Shown here one piece after another: positions 1 through 8,222 of a DNA stretch of 52,209 nt. The stretch's first letter is position 1; each line of letters opens with the position of its first letter. The DNA lies in NCBI RefSeq assembly GCF_003854275.1, contig NZ_QTQP01000050.1:1-52209 (forward strand). The letters run 5' to 3'. The DNA comes from Burkholderia sp. Bp8963. Its GTDB lineage: Bacteria > Pseudomonadota > Gammaproteobacteria > Burkholderiales > Burkholderiaceae. A model generated the notes under the pieces. The model had not been told where the DNA came from. It made no database searches and saw only the letters and a program-made list of their open reading frames with translations. A program made the position numbers and the translations under genes.

Positions 1-2
1 AA

Positions 3-269
3 CGCCATGAAGAAGGCCGCACCGTGTGGCACCCGGTCGGCTGCGACAAGTGCGGCCATTCGGGCTACGCGGGCCGGCGCGGCGTGTACGAACTGCTGCT
101 CGTCGACGACGCGATCCGCTCGCTGATTCACCGCAACGCAGCCGACGCGGAGATTCTCGCGACGGGCCGCGCGCAAGGGATGCGCACGCTGCGCGACGAC
201 GCCGAGCGCTGGCTCGCGGCCGGTGCGACGTCGCTCGAGGAAGTGCTGCGCGTGACGGGAGGCGCATAG
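3..269 (+). CDS. gspE: Type II secretion ATPase GspE, C-terminal end (partial)
   Basis: This is the last 88 codons of the cytoplasmic traffic ATPase that powers type II secretion; the gene begins before the window. The visible part holds the second half of the GspE zinc-finger region (CDKCGHSGYAGRRGVYELL), followed by the helical C-terminal tail that ends LEEVLRVTGGA. The CxxC seen here is normally paired with an earlier CxxC, which would lie upstream of the window. gspF follows 4 bases after the stop, so the two genes are co-transcribed. Identity is secure from the zinc-finger signature and the position in the gsp order; nothing can be said about its Walker motifs. Confidence 0.93.
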   Translation, partial: RHEEGRTVWHPVGCDKCGHSGYAGRRGVYELLLVDDAIRSLIHRNAADAEILATGRAQGMRTLRDDAERWLAAGATSLEEVLRVTGGA

Positions 270-273
270 CGCG

Positions 274-1491
274 ATGCCGGCATTCCGTTTCGAAGCGATC
301 GATGCGGCGGGTCACGCGCAAAAGGGCGTCGTCGAAGCCGACAGCGCGCGCGGCGCGCGCGGCCAGCTGCGCACGCAGGGGCTGACGCCGCTCGTCGTCG
401 AGCCGGCGGCCAGCGCGACCCGCGGCGCGCGCAGTCAGCGCCTCGCGTTCGGCCGCAAGCTGTCGCAGCGCGAGCAGGCGATCCTCACGCGCCAGCTCGC
501 GAGCCTGCTGATCGCCGGGCTGCCGCTCGACGAGGCGCTCTCGGTGCTGACCGAACAGTCCGAGCGCGACTACATCCGCGAACTGATGGCCGCGATCCGT
601 GCCGAGGTGCTCGGCGGCCATTCGCTCGCGAATGCGCTCGCGCAGCATCCGCGCGATTTTCCGGAGATCTACCGCGCGCTGGTGTCGGCCGGCGAGCACA
701 CGGGCAAGCTCGGCATCGTGCTGTCGCGGCTTGCCGACTACATCGAGCAGCGCAACGCGCTGAAGCAGAAGATCCTGCTCGCGTTCACCTATCCGGCGAT
801 CGTCACGCTGATCGCGTTCGGCATCGTCACGTTCCTGCTGAGCTACGTGGTGCCGCAGGTCGTCAACGTGTTCGCGAGCACGAAGCAGCAGCTGCCGATC
901 CTGACGGTCGTGATGATGGCGCTGTCGGATTTCGTGCGGCACTGGTGGTGGGCAATCCTGATCGCGGTCGCGCTGGTGATCTGGTTCGTGAAGGCGACGT
1001 TGTCGCGCGACGGCCCGCGGCTCGCGTTCGACCGCTGGCTGCTTACCGCGCCGCTCGCGGGCAAGCTCGTGCGCGGCTACAACACGGTGCGCTTCGCGAG
1101 CACGCTCGGCATCCTGACCGCGGCGGGCGTGCCGATCCTGCGCGCGCTGCAGGCGGCTGGCGAGACGCTGTCGAACCGCGCGATGCGCGCGAACATCGAG
1201 GATGCGATCGTGCGCGTGCGCGAAGGCTCGGCGCTGTCGCGCGCGCTGAACAACGTGAAGACGTTTCCGCCGGTGCTCGTGCACCTGATCCGGTCCGGCG
1301 AAGCGACGGGCGATGTGACGACGATGCTCGACCGCGCGGCGGACGGCGAGGCGCGCGAACTCGAGCGCCGCACGATGTTCCTGACGAGCCTGCTCGAGCC
1401 GCTGCTGATTCTCGCGATGGGGGGGATCGTGCTCGTGATCGTGCTGGCCGTGATGCTGCCGATCATCGAGCTGAACAACATGGTGCAGTGA
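274..1491 (+). CDS. gspF: Type II secretion inner-membrane platform protein GspF
   Basis: The product is a 405-residue polytopic inner-membrane protein that couples the GspE ATPase to pseudopilus growth. Two repeated T2SSF domains are visible, about residues 70-190 and 275-395. The characteristic repeats are ARQLASLL-like helices, GEHTGKL in the first domain and SGEATGD in the second. Hydrophobic membrane segments lie near residues 170-192, 222-240 and 375-397, the usual three for the family. Length is typical. It starts 4 nt after gspE and ends before the convergent gspC, so it probably closes the gsp(D)EF transcript. No anomaly seen. Confidence 0.96.
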   Translation: MPAFRFEAIDAAGHAQKGVVEADSARGARGQLRTQGLTPLVVEPAASATRGARSQRLAFGRKLSQREQAILTRQLASLLIAGLPLDEALSVLTEQSERDYIRELMAAIRAEVLGGHSLANALAQHPRDFPEIYRALVSAGEHTGKLGIVLSRLADYIEQRNALKQKILLAFTYPAIVTLIAFGIVTFLLSYVVPQVVNVFASTKQQLPILTVVMMALSDFVRHWWWAILIAVALVIWFVKATLSRDGPRLAFDRWLLTAPLAGKLVRGYNTVRFASTLGILTAAGVPILRALQAAGETLSNRAMRANIEDAIVRVREGSALSRALNNVKTFPPVLVHLIRSGEATGDVTTMLDRAADGEARELERRTMFLTSLLEPLLILAMGGIVLVIVLAVMLPIIELNNMVQ

Positions 1492-1523
1492 CGGCCGTGT
1501 CGGCCGTCACCGGAACCGGGCGC

Positions 1524-1934
1524 TCAGCGCATGTAGATCGCGGGGGACGGCGTGTTGGCCGGCAGCTGGATTTCGGCGCGGGCGCCGTTGCGGTCGACGA
1601 CGATCGAGCGGCCGCGGACTTCGGCGAGCTTCGCACCGGGCGCGACCTCGGCGCCGAGCGACACCGCGCGCGGCGGTTCGCCGCCGACGCCGACGATCGC
1701 GGCGGCGCCATGCTGGAGCGCGAGGATGCCGAACAGGTGGATGTCCTGCACGGGATTGCGCACGAGCTGGCCGCCGAATAGCGCGGCGGCCTCCTCGGTG
1801 CGGATCGGGGGCCGCGCGGCGGCGGCGGGCAGCGGCGCTTCGCGGGCCGACAGCGTGACGACCCAGTAGGTGGCCGTCGCGCACAACGCCGCGAAGAGTG
1901 CGAGGGAAAGGATCCGGATCGAGAGCGCGTTCAT
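1524..1934 (-). CDS. gspC: Short GspC-like type II secretion protein, inverted relative to the cluster
   Basis: The 136-residue protein has a short cytoplasmic N-terminus, one membrane helix (about residues 8-27) and a periplasmic homology-region-like beta domain (FGGQLVRNPVQDIHLFGILA...GAAAIVGVGGEPPRAVSLGAEV). In the family, GspC links the inner-membrane platform to the GspD secretin through this HR domain. The usual 250-300 residue GspC carries a C-terminal PDZ or coiled-coil domain, and that part is absent: the protein stops right after the HR domain. It is encoded on the opposite strand between gspF and gspG, with a start 178 nt from the gspG start, so the two share a divergent control region. 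The call rests on HR similarity and position. Confidence 0.85.
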   Translation of the reverse strand: MNALSIRILSLALFAALCATATYWVVTLSAREAPLPAAAARPPIRTEEAAALFGGQLVRNPVQDIHLFGILALQHGAAAIVGVGGEPPRAVSLGAEVAPGAKLAEVRGRSIVVDRNGARAEIQLPANTPSPAIYMR

Positions 1935-2112
1935 GCGGGCTATTGTACGGATGTATGTGAAATTTGCGTTGGGTGAAAGCCCTTGGCGATGCGCGCCTTA
2001 CAATGCGTGCTCCGTGTTCGGGTCTGCTGGAAGCGTGCCGTAAGGTCGTGGTCTGGCGATCGAGGATGCGTCACTCAATCGACGATATTTTTTTGGAAAG
2101 AGGTAGTCAGTC

Positions 2113-2565
2113 ATGCAAACGTGGATCACTCGCCGCAACGGGGCCGTTCGCCGTCAGCGCGGTTTCACGCTGATCGAGATCATGGTGGTGGTCGCGATCC
2201 TCGGGATCCTCGCGGCGCTGATCGTGCCGAAGATCATGAGCCGCCCGGACGAGGCGCGCCGCATTGCCGCGAAGCAGGACATCGGCACGATCATGCAGGC
2301 GCTCAAGCTGTACCGTCTCGACAACGGCCGCTATCCGTCGCAGGACCAGGGCCTGCAGGCGCTGATCCAGAAGCCGAGCACCGATCCGATCCCGAACAAC
2401 TGGAAGGACGGCGGTTATCTCGAGCGCCTGCCGAACGATCCGTGGGGTAACGCGTACAAGTACCTGAACCCGGGCGTGCACGGCGAGATCGACGTGTTCA
2501 GCTACGGCGCCGACGGCAAGGAAGGCGGCGAAGGCAGCGATTCCGACATCGGTTCGTGGCAGTAA
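2113..2565 (+). CDS. gspG: Major pseudopilin GspG
   Basis: This is the main subunit of the periplasmic pseudopilus of type II secretion. The prepilin peptidase site is clear: RRQRG|FTLIE, with cleavage after Gly17 and Glu at mature position 5. A hydrophobic helix follows. The globular domain keeps the family's RYPSQDQGLQAL and WGNAYKY motifs. The acidic C-terminus (GADGKEGGEGSDSDIGSW) matches the calcium-binding loop known in GspG. Length 150 is typical. A good Shine-Dalgarno (AAAGAGG) sits 8-14 nt before the ATG. It is the first gene of the gspGHIJKLMN operon, 178 nt from the divergent gspC. Confidence 0.97.
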   Translation: MQTWITRRNGAVRRQRGFTLIEIMVVVAILGILAALIVPKIMSRPDEARRIAAKQDIGTIMQALKLYRLDNGRYPSQDQGLQALIQKPSTDPIPNNWKDGGYLERLPNDPWGNAYKYLNPGVHGEIDVFSYGADGKEGGEGSDSDIGSWQ

Positions 2566-2599
2566 CCGGCCGCTGATCCGTCACGCGCGACGCCCGTCC

Positions 2600-3109
2600 A
2601 TGCAAGCCAGCCGCACGACTTTCCGCTTCGGGCGCCGCGCCGGTGTGTACCGGAAGGCGCGGGCCGCCGGCTTCACGCTGCTCGAGATGCTCGTCGTGCT
2701 CGTGATCGCGGGGCTGCTCGTGTCGCTCGCGTCGCTGTCGCTCACGCGCAATCCGCGCACCGACCTGCGCGAGGAAGCGCAGCGGGTCGCGCTGCTGTTC
2801 GAGACCGCGGGCGACGAGGCGCAGGTCCGCGCGCGCCCGATCGCGTGGCAGCCGACCGCGCACGGCTTTCGCTTCGACGTGAGCACGCCCGACGGCTGGC
2901 GCACGCTGCGCGACGACCTGCTGCGCCCGCGCGACTGGGACGGGGGCGTGACGGGCGCCGACATCGACTATCCGGGGTCCGATTCGCACGCGACGCGTGT
3001 CGTGTTCGGCACCGAGAGCATCGACACGCCGGTGCGCGTGACGCTGCATTCGACGGCCGGCAGCGCGACGATCGTCGGCACCGGCAACGGCCGCTACGAG
3101 GTGCAGTGA
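2600..3109 (+). CDS. gspH: Minor pseudopilin GspH
   Basis: A 169-residue minor pseudopilin. The prepilin motif AAG|FTLLE (cleavage after Gly24, Glu at +5) is followed by a hydrophobic helix (MLVVLVIAGLLVSLASLSL). The beta-rich C-terminal part has the GspH-type AQRVALLFETAGDEAQVRARPIAW segment. It lies 34 nt after gspG and its stop is 2 nt before the gspI ATG, so translation is probably coupled. The chosen ATG gives a 24-residue leader, rather long but usual for the minor pseudopilins of this cluster. Confidence 0.94.
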   Translation: MQASRTTFRFGRRAGVYRKARAAGFTLLEMLVVLVIAGLLVSLASLSLTRNPRTDLREEAQRVALLFETAGDEAQVRARPIAWQPTAHGFRFDVSTPDGWRTLRDDLLRPRDWDGGVTGADIDYPGSDSHATRVVFGTESIDTPVRVTLHSTAGSATIVGTGNGRYEVQ

Positions 3110-3111
3110 CG

Positions 3112-3540
3112 ATGCGTCGTCGGCCGTTCTCCCCTTCCTCCACGATGCGCCCCTCAAGGCGGCTGCGTTCCGCACGCGGTTTCACGATGATCGAGGTGCT
3201 GGTCGCGCTCGCGATCATCGCGATCGCGCTGGCCGCGTCGATCCGCGCGGTCGGCACGATGGCGACCGGCGCGTCGGACCTGCATCGCCGGCTGCTGGCC
3301 GGCTGGAGCGCCGACAACGCGCTCGCGCAGCTGCGCCTCGCGCACGCGTGGCCGCAGATCGGCGAGCAAAGCTTCGACTGTTCGCAAGGCAACGTGCAGC
3401 TCGTCTGCACGCAGCGCGTCAGCGCGACGCCGAATCCGGTGTTCCGGCGCGTCGAGGTATCGGTGAGTTCGCCGGGAAGCTCCGGCGTCCTGGCACAGAT
3501 GGTCACGGTGATCGCGAATGAAACCAGCCGCTCGCTCTGA
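3112..3540 (+). CDS. gspI: Minor pseudopilin GspI
   Basis: A 142-residue minor pseudopilin that in the family joins GspJ and GspK at the pseudopilus tip. The cleavage site SARG|FTMIE (after Gly23) and the hydrophobic helix with EVLVALAIIAIALAAS are clear. The C-terminal domain has the GspI-type W-x-A-D-N-A-L-A-Q-L motif (GWSADNALAQLRL). ATG at 3112 directly follows the gspH stop; a second in-frame ATG at 3145 would give a shorter leader and cannot be excluded. The end overlaps the start of gspJ by 23 nt. Confidence 0.94.
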   Translation: MRRRPFSPSSTMRPSRRLRSARGFTMIEVLVALAIIAIALAASIRAVGTMATGASDLHRRLLAGWSADNALAQLRLAHAWPQIGEQSFDCSQGNVQLVCTQRVSATPNPVFRRVEVSVSSPGSSGVLAQMVTVIANETSRSL

Positions 3541-4243
3541 CGCGCTCCGCCGTGCGCGCGTCAACGGCCCTTCCTCCGGGGCGCGTCCCCGCAGAGGGCG
3601 CCGTTCGGCACGCGGCTTCACGCTGATCGAACTGATGATCGCGATCGCGATTCTCGCGGTCGTCGCCGTGCTGTCGTGGCGCGGGCTCGACCAGATCATG
3701 CGCGGCCGCGACAAGGTTGCGTCGGCGATGGAGGACGAGCGCATCTTCGCGCAGATGTTCGACCAGATGCGCATCGACGCGCGCCGCGCGGCGACCGACG
3801 ACGAAGCGGGCCAGCCCGCGATCGGCGTCGCCGGCAACACGCTGCAGATCGTCCGCGAATTCGACGTGCCGGGTGCCGCGCCGCGGCTGCAGGTGGTCCG
3901 CTACCGGATCGCGGGCGGCCGCGTCGTGCGTTACGCATCGCCGCCGTTCGACGACGCCAACCGGCTGCACGACGCGCTGAAGAATGTCAGCGTCGACGGC
4001 TGGAACGCAGTGGCGCTGATGGGCGGGGTCGGCGCGATCAACGCGAAGTTCTATGTGCCGCGCGTCGGCTGGACCACCAGCCTGCAGGCGGCCGACGACG
4101 CGCTCGCGCAGAACATCGACGCGCAGAAGGTGCCGCAGCTCGGCAATGCGCCGCCGCCACGCGCGGTGACGGGCCTGCAGGTCAGCATCGGCGCGACGTC
4201 GCTGCGCGTGCCGGTCACGCGCATCTTCCTGGTCGGGGAATGA
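3518..4243 (+). CDS. gspJ: Minor pseudopilin GspJ
   Basis: A 241-residue minor pseudopilin. The motif SARG|FTLIELM (cleavage after Gly33, Glu at +5) and helix AIAILAVVAVLSWRGLDQI are diagnostic; the W-R-G-L-D sequence just after the helix is typical of GspJ. The leader of 33 residues is long and arginine-rich, as in the neighbouring gspI and gspK. The start overlaps gspI by 23 nt and the stop overlaps the gspK start (ATGA). All of this indicates a tightly coupled operon. Confidence 0.94.
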   Translation: MKPAARSDALRRARVNGPSSGARPRRGRRSARGFTLIELMIAIAILAVVAVLSWRGLDQIMRGRDKVASAMEDERIFAQMFDQMRIDARRAATDDEAGQPAIGVAGNTLQIVREFDVPGAAPRLQVVRYRIAGGRVVRYASPPFDDANRLHDALKNVSVDGWNAVALMGGVGAINAKFYVPRVGWTTSLQAADDALAQNIDAQKVPQLGNAPPPRAVTGLQVSIGATSLRVPVTRIFLVGE

Positions 4244-5433
4244 CGATGCGTGTGTGTCGCCCTTCGTCGCCCCCTCCCTCGCCCTCCTCGTCCGCGCGCG
4301 CGGACGCCGCCGGCCGCATGCGAAGCGCCGGCAGCGCGTGCCGCATCGCGCGCGCGCCGATCCGGGCGCGCAGGCAACGCGGCGCCGCCATCATCACCGC
4401 GCTGCTGGTCGTCGCGCTGGCGGCGATCCTCGTGTCGGGGATGCTGTGGCGCCAGCAGGTGCAGGTACGCCGCATCGAGAACCAGCGCGTGCTCGCGCAG
4501 GCGCAGTGGGTCGCGCGCGGCGCGCTCGACTGGACGCGGATGGTGCTGCGCTCCGAAGGCGACACGGCGCCCGGCATCACGTACCTCGGCGGCATCTGGG
4601 CCGTGCCGATCGCGAAGACGAAGCTGTCGGACTTCATGGGCAAGATCGGCATTACCGACGGCAGCGGCGGCGATGACACCTATATTTCCGGCTCGATCGA
4701 GGACGCGCAGGCGAAGTTCAACCTGCGCAACCTCGTGTCGACGCCCGCGCCCGGCGTGCTGCAGCTGAACGCCGCGCAACTGCAGGCATTCGCGCGCCTG
4801 CTGTCGACCCTCGGCTACGACGGCGCGCTCGCGAAACGGATCGCGATGCAGGTGCGCGCAGGCCTGATGCATTCGTCGTCGCGCTTCCAGATGCCGACCC
4901 TGCCCGGCGCCGGGGGCACGCCCGTGGTGCCGGAAGCGGGCACGGGCACGCAGGGCACGACCTACACCGACGAACCCGGCCTCGCCGACAGCGATCGCGG
5001 GCCGTCGCCGCTCATCATGACGGGCGTCGACAGCCTGCTCGACGTCGACGGCGTGACGCCGGAAATGGTCGAACGGCTGCGCCCGTTCGTGACCGTGCTG
5101 CCGACGACGACACCCGTGAACATGAACACCGCGCCCGCCGAGGTGATCGCGGCGCTCATGCCGGGGATGAGCGTCGCGTCGGCGCAGGCGCTCGTGTCGC
5201 GCCGCGAGACCGTGTTTTTCCGCAACATCGGCGACGTGACGCTCGCACTGCGCGGCGCCGGCGCGCCGCCGAACGTGACGCTCGACACGAGCCAGATCGA
5301 TGTCAATTCGAGCTATTTCATCGTGCATGGCCGGATCCAGCACGATCGCGCCGAGGTCGATCGCACCTCGCTCGTGTATCGTGATCCGACCACGCACTCG
5401 ACGCGGGTCGTGCGTATCCGCGACCAGCTATAA
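4240..5433 (+). CDS. gspK: Minor pseudopilin GspK (pseudopilus tip)
   Basis: A 397-residue large minor pseudopilin that caps the pseudopilus. The N-terminus is RRQRG|AAIITALLVVALAAILVS. The residue at mature +5 is Thr instead of Glu, which is the known GspK exception. The body contains the alpha-helical insert region (QAKFNLRNL..., FARLLSTLGYDGALAKRIAMQV) and a C-terminal helix-hairpin-helix-like region (VNMNTAPAEVIAAL). ATG at 4240 overlaps the gspJ stop; ATG at 4246 or 4318 are alternatives, since the leader before the cleavage glycine is 48 residues, unusually long. Confidence 0.94.
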   Translation: MTMRVCRPSSPPPSPSSSARADAAGRMRSAGSACRIARAPIRARRQRGAAIITALLVVALAAILVSGMLWRQQVQVRRIENQRVLAQAQWVARGALDWTRMVLRSEGDTAPGITYLGGIWAVPIAKTKLSDFMGKIGITDGSGGDDTYISGSIEDAQAKFNLRNLVSTPAPGVLQLNAAQLQAFARLLSTLGYDGALAKRIAMQVRAGLMHSSSRFQMPTLPGAGGTPVVPEAGTGTQGTTYTDEPGLADSDRGPSPLIMTGVDSLLDVDGVTPEMVERLRPFVTVLPTTTPVNMNTAPAEVIAALMPGMSVASAQALVSRRETVFFRNIGDVTLALRGAGAPPNVTLDTSQIDVNSSYFIVHGRIQHDRAEVDRTSLVYRDPTTHSTRVVRIRDQL

Positions 5434-5457
5434 CGACGCCATTCGGGAGAGGAGCCC

Positions 5458-6855
5458 TTGAGCACGCTGATTGTTTTACTGCCGCCGCGCGAGCCCGCCG
5501 TGCCGTTGCAGGAATGGCAATGGCCCGAGCTGCCGTTCATGCTCGTCGACAAGGCCGGCCAGACGCAGCGCGCCGGCCGCGCCGCGCTCACGCTGCTGCC
5601 GCGCGCGGCCGCGACGGTGCTGATCGTCGCCGCGCGCGACGTGCTGCTGCTCGCCGCGACCGTGCCGCCGCTCAAGGGGCCGAAGCTGCGCCAGGCGCTG
5701 CCGAACATCGTCGAGGATCAGTTGATCCAGGATCCGCAGGGCTGCCACATCGCGCTCGACCCGGCCGCGCTGCCCGACGCGCGCCGCGTGGTCGCGGTCG
5801 TCGATCGCGCGTGGTTCCGCACGATCTGCGACGCGTTCACCGCGGCCGGCCACCGTCACCTGCGAGCGGTGCCCGCGATGCGCTGCCTGCCGTCACCGCT
5901 CGCACCACTCGCGTCGCCCGCGGCCGATCCGGCGCAGGCGGCCGACGGTGAGGCCGGCATGGCCGACGCGGCCGATACGGCTGACACTCCGCCGACGGTG
6001 CGTCCGACCGTGGTAGCCGCGGTGCTCGGCACCGTGACGTCGGTCGAGCCCGCGCTCGTCGAAGCGGGCGCGCAGCCGGGCATGGCTGTCGCGCCGCGTC
6101 TGGAGCTTGCGGTCGCGCGCGGCGCGCTCGGCGAAGGTTTTGCCGCACCCGCGCAGCGCGCGGCCGGAACGCTCGCCGCGCTGGCGGGCGGCGCAGCGGT
6201 GGAACTGTACGAACTCGGCGAGCCGGGCGCGGAGCCGCGGCTCGCGTCGGTCACGCGCGCCGACGCAGACGCAGCGGGCGCTGCGCTGCTGCCGGGCGCG
6301 ACACCGCTGCCGTTCGACGCGTTCGCGCGCCGCGCGCTCGCCGAGCGCTTCGATCTGTGCCAGTTCGAATTCGAGTCGCAGCCATGGCGCTTCGACCGCG
6401 CGACGCTCAAACGGCTGCGCTTGCCGGTCGCGCTCGCGGCGGCGACGCTCGCCGTCGCGGTGATCGGGATCAACCTGCACTGGTGGAAGCTCGCGCGCGA
6501 GCGCGATGCGCTGTCCGCGCAGATCACCGAAACGCTGCTGTCCGCGTTCCCGAAAACCACGACGGTGCTCGATCCGCCTGCGCAGATGCAGCGCCAGCTC
6601 GACCAGCTGCGGCTCGCGGCCGGCGAGCTGTCGCCGAACGATTTCCTCGCGCTCGCGAGCGGGCTGTCGCGCTCGATGGGCGCGCTGCCGCTGAACGGCA
6701 TCGCGTCGCTCGATTATCACGACCGCAGGCTCGACGTCGGCTTCAAGCCGGGCGTGACGGTCGATCCGGACTTCACGCAGCGCCTCGCGCGCAACGGGCT
6801 CGCCGGCGAAGTCGACAGCAGCACGGGCAAGTGGACGATCCGGAGCCGCTCATGA
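5458..6855 (+). CDS. gspL: Type II secretion assembly protein GspL
   Basis: A 465-residue bitopic protein that binds GspE in the cytoplasm and GspM in the membrane. The N-terminal actin-like domain covers about residues 1-300 (PPLKGPKLRQALPNIVEDQL is typical). A single membrane helix lies at about residues 322-345, followed by a ferredoxin-like periplasmic domain. The start is TTG, supported by GGGAGAGGAG just upstream. An Ala/Asp/Pro-rich stretch at about residues 144-182 looks like a low-complexity insertion inside the cytoplasmic domain. The stop overlaps the gspM start (ATGA). Confidence 0.93.
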   Translation: MSTLIVLLPPREPAVPLQEWQWPELPFMLVDKAGQTQRAGRAALTLLPRAAATVLIVAARDVLLLAATVPPLKGPKLRQALPNIVEDQLIQDPQGCHIALDPAALPDARRVVAVVDRAWFRTICDAFTAAGHRHLRAVPAMRCLPSPLAPLASPAADPAQAADGEAGMADAADTADTPPTVRPTVVAAVLGTVTSVEPALVEAGAQPGMAVAPRLELAVARGALGEGFAAPAQRAAGTLAALAGGAAVELYELGEPGAEPRLASVTRADADAAGAALLPGATPLPFDAFARRALAERFDLCQFEFESQPWRFDRATLKRLRLPVALAAATLAVAVIGINLHWWKLARERDALSAQITETLLSAFPKTTTVLDPPAQMQRQLDQLRLAAGELSPNDFLALASGLSRSMGALPLNGIASLDYHDRRLDVGFKPGVTVDPDFTQRLARNGLAGEVDSSTGKWTIRSRS

Positions 6856-7355
6856 AGGCAGAACTGAATCAGACCCTCGCGCAATTCTGGGGCGAGCGCA
6901 CCCCCCGCGAAAAGACGCTGCTCGGCTGGGGCGGCGCCGTGCTGGCCGTCGCAATCGCGTATTCGGTGCTGTGGTCGCCCGCGCAGGAAGGCCGTGCGCG
7001 GATCACGCGCGCGCTGCCGGCGATGCGCAGCGAGCTTGCGCAGATGACCGCGCAGGCGAACGAGGCGCGCTCGCTCGCAGCCGCCGCGCAAGGCGTCGCG
7101 CCGACCGGCGCCGCGCTGAAGGATGCGCTGACGGCGTCGCTGTCCGATCACGGCCTGCCGGCGCCGCAGACCCAGGTGATCGGCACCGGCGTGCAGATCC
7201 AGATGAAGAACGTGCCGTTCCCGGCCTGGACCCAATGGCTTGACGACGCGCGCAAGCAGTTCAAGGTGCAGGTTGGCGAGGCGCACGTGAGCGCGCTGAA
7301 GGAGGACGGCCAGGTCGACCTGACGGCCGTGATGCAGCCGTCGACGCAAAAATGA
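6852..7355 (+). CDS. gspM: Type II secretion assembly protein GspM
   Basis: A 167-residue inner-membrane protein: short cytoplasmic tail with RTPREKTLLGWG, one membrane helix (about residues 24-42), and a small periplasmic ferredoxin-like domain with the family's FPAWTQWLDDARKQFKVQV segment. It partners GspL in the platform. Translation is coupled to gspL through a 4-nt overlap. Length is typical. Confidence 0.93.
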   Translation: MKAELNQTLAQFWGERTPREKTLLGWGGAVLAVAIAYSVLWSPAQEGRARITRALPAMRSELAQMTAQANEARSLAAAAQGVAPTGAALKDALTASLSDHGLPAPQTQVIGTGVQIQMKNVPFPAWTQWLDDARKQFKVQVGEAHVSALKEDGQVDLTAVMQPSTQK

Positions 7356-7397
7356 GGCAGAAATGACGCGGTGGATGAAGCAAGCGGCGGTCGGTCG

Positions 7398-8189
7398 ATG
7401 AGGCCGTGGTCGAAGCGGCTCGTCGCCGCATTGCCGTGGCTCGCGGCGGGTGGGCTTGCAACCGCAATCACGCTGGCCGCGCTCGCGCCGGCCGCGTGGA
7501 TTGCGCCGCAGTTCGCGCGCGCGACGGGCGGGCATGTGAATCTCGTCGATCCGGACGGCTCGCTGTGGCACGGCTCGGGCACGCTGATGCTCGCGCCGGG
7601 CGCCGATCGCAGCGCGGCGACGCTGCTGCCGGGGCGGGTCGAATGGACGACGCGCTTCTGGCCGCTCTTCACCGGGCGCGTGCAGATGCGGATGCGGCAG
7701 ACCGACGCGATGCCCGAGCCGGTCACGCTCGATGCGACGTGGCGCGGCGCTGTGCTGTCCGCGGGCGCGATCGCGGTGCCCGCGTCGCTGCTCGCGGGGC
7801 TCGGCACGCCGTTCAACACGCTCGACCTGCAGGGTGACGTGCGGCTCGGCTGGACCGACTGGCGGCTCTTCGGCAGCAACGCGTTCGGCCAGCTGACGGT
7901 GACGATCGACGAGATGAGTTCGCGCGTCTCGCGCGTGAAGCCGCTCGGTTCGTACCGCGCGGTGTTGCAGGCGAAGGGTGCGGGCGCGGATCTCGACCTC
8001 GCGACGACGAAGGGCCCGCTGTTCCTCGACGGCCACGGCGCCTTCGGTGCGGCCGGCGGATCGTTCCGCGGCACCGCCCACGCGGCGCCCGAGCAGCAGC
8101 CGAACCTCGCGGGGCTCCTGAACCTGCTCGGCCATCCGATCGGCAACGGCGAGGTGTCGCTGATCTTCGGCGGCGACGCGGCGCGCTGA
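7398..8189 (+). CDS. gspN: Type II secretion protein GspN
   Basis: A 263-residue protein with one N-terminal membrane helix (about residues 9-32) and a beta-rich periplasmic domain containing DPDGSLWHGSGTLML, the typical GspN/general secretion N motif. GspN is an accessory, non-universal T2SS component. The start chosen is ATG 7398; an upstream in-frame ATG at 7371 would add nine residues and has a comparably weak ribosome site. It is the last gene of the gsp operon and converges on the efflux lipoprotein gene. The internal GSFRGTAHAAPEQQPNLAGLLNLLG segment matches the C-terminus of the family. Confidence 0.9.
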   Translation: MRPWSKRLVAALPWLAAGGLATAITLAALAPAAWIAPQFARATGGHVNLVDPDGSLWHGSGTLMLAPGADRSAATLLPGRVEWTTRFWPLFTGRVQMRMRQTDAMPEPVTLDATWRGAVLSAGAIAVPASLLAGLGTPFNTLDLQGDVRLGWTDWRLFGSNAFGQLTVTIDEMSSRVSRVKPLGSYRAVLQAKGAGADLDLATTKGPLFLDGHGAFGAAGGSFRGTAHAAPEQQPNLAGLLNLLGHPIGNGEVSLIFGGDAAR

Positions 8190-8194
8190 AGCGC

Positions 8195-8212
8195 ACGCAG
8201 CGCACGCTGCGT
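8195..8212. terminator. Hairpin between convergent gspN and efflux lipoprotein genes
   Basis: A perfect 8-bp inverted repeat, ACGCAGCG-CA-CGCTGCGT, lies between the two convergent stops. There is no T-run, so termination by an intrinsic mechanism is uncertain; the position is what suggests a bidirectional end. Confidence 0.4.
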
Positions 8213-8222
8213 GAGCCTCAGG

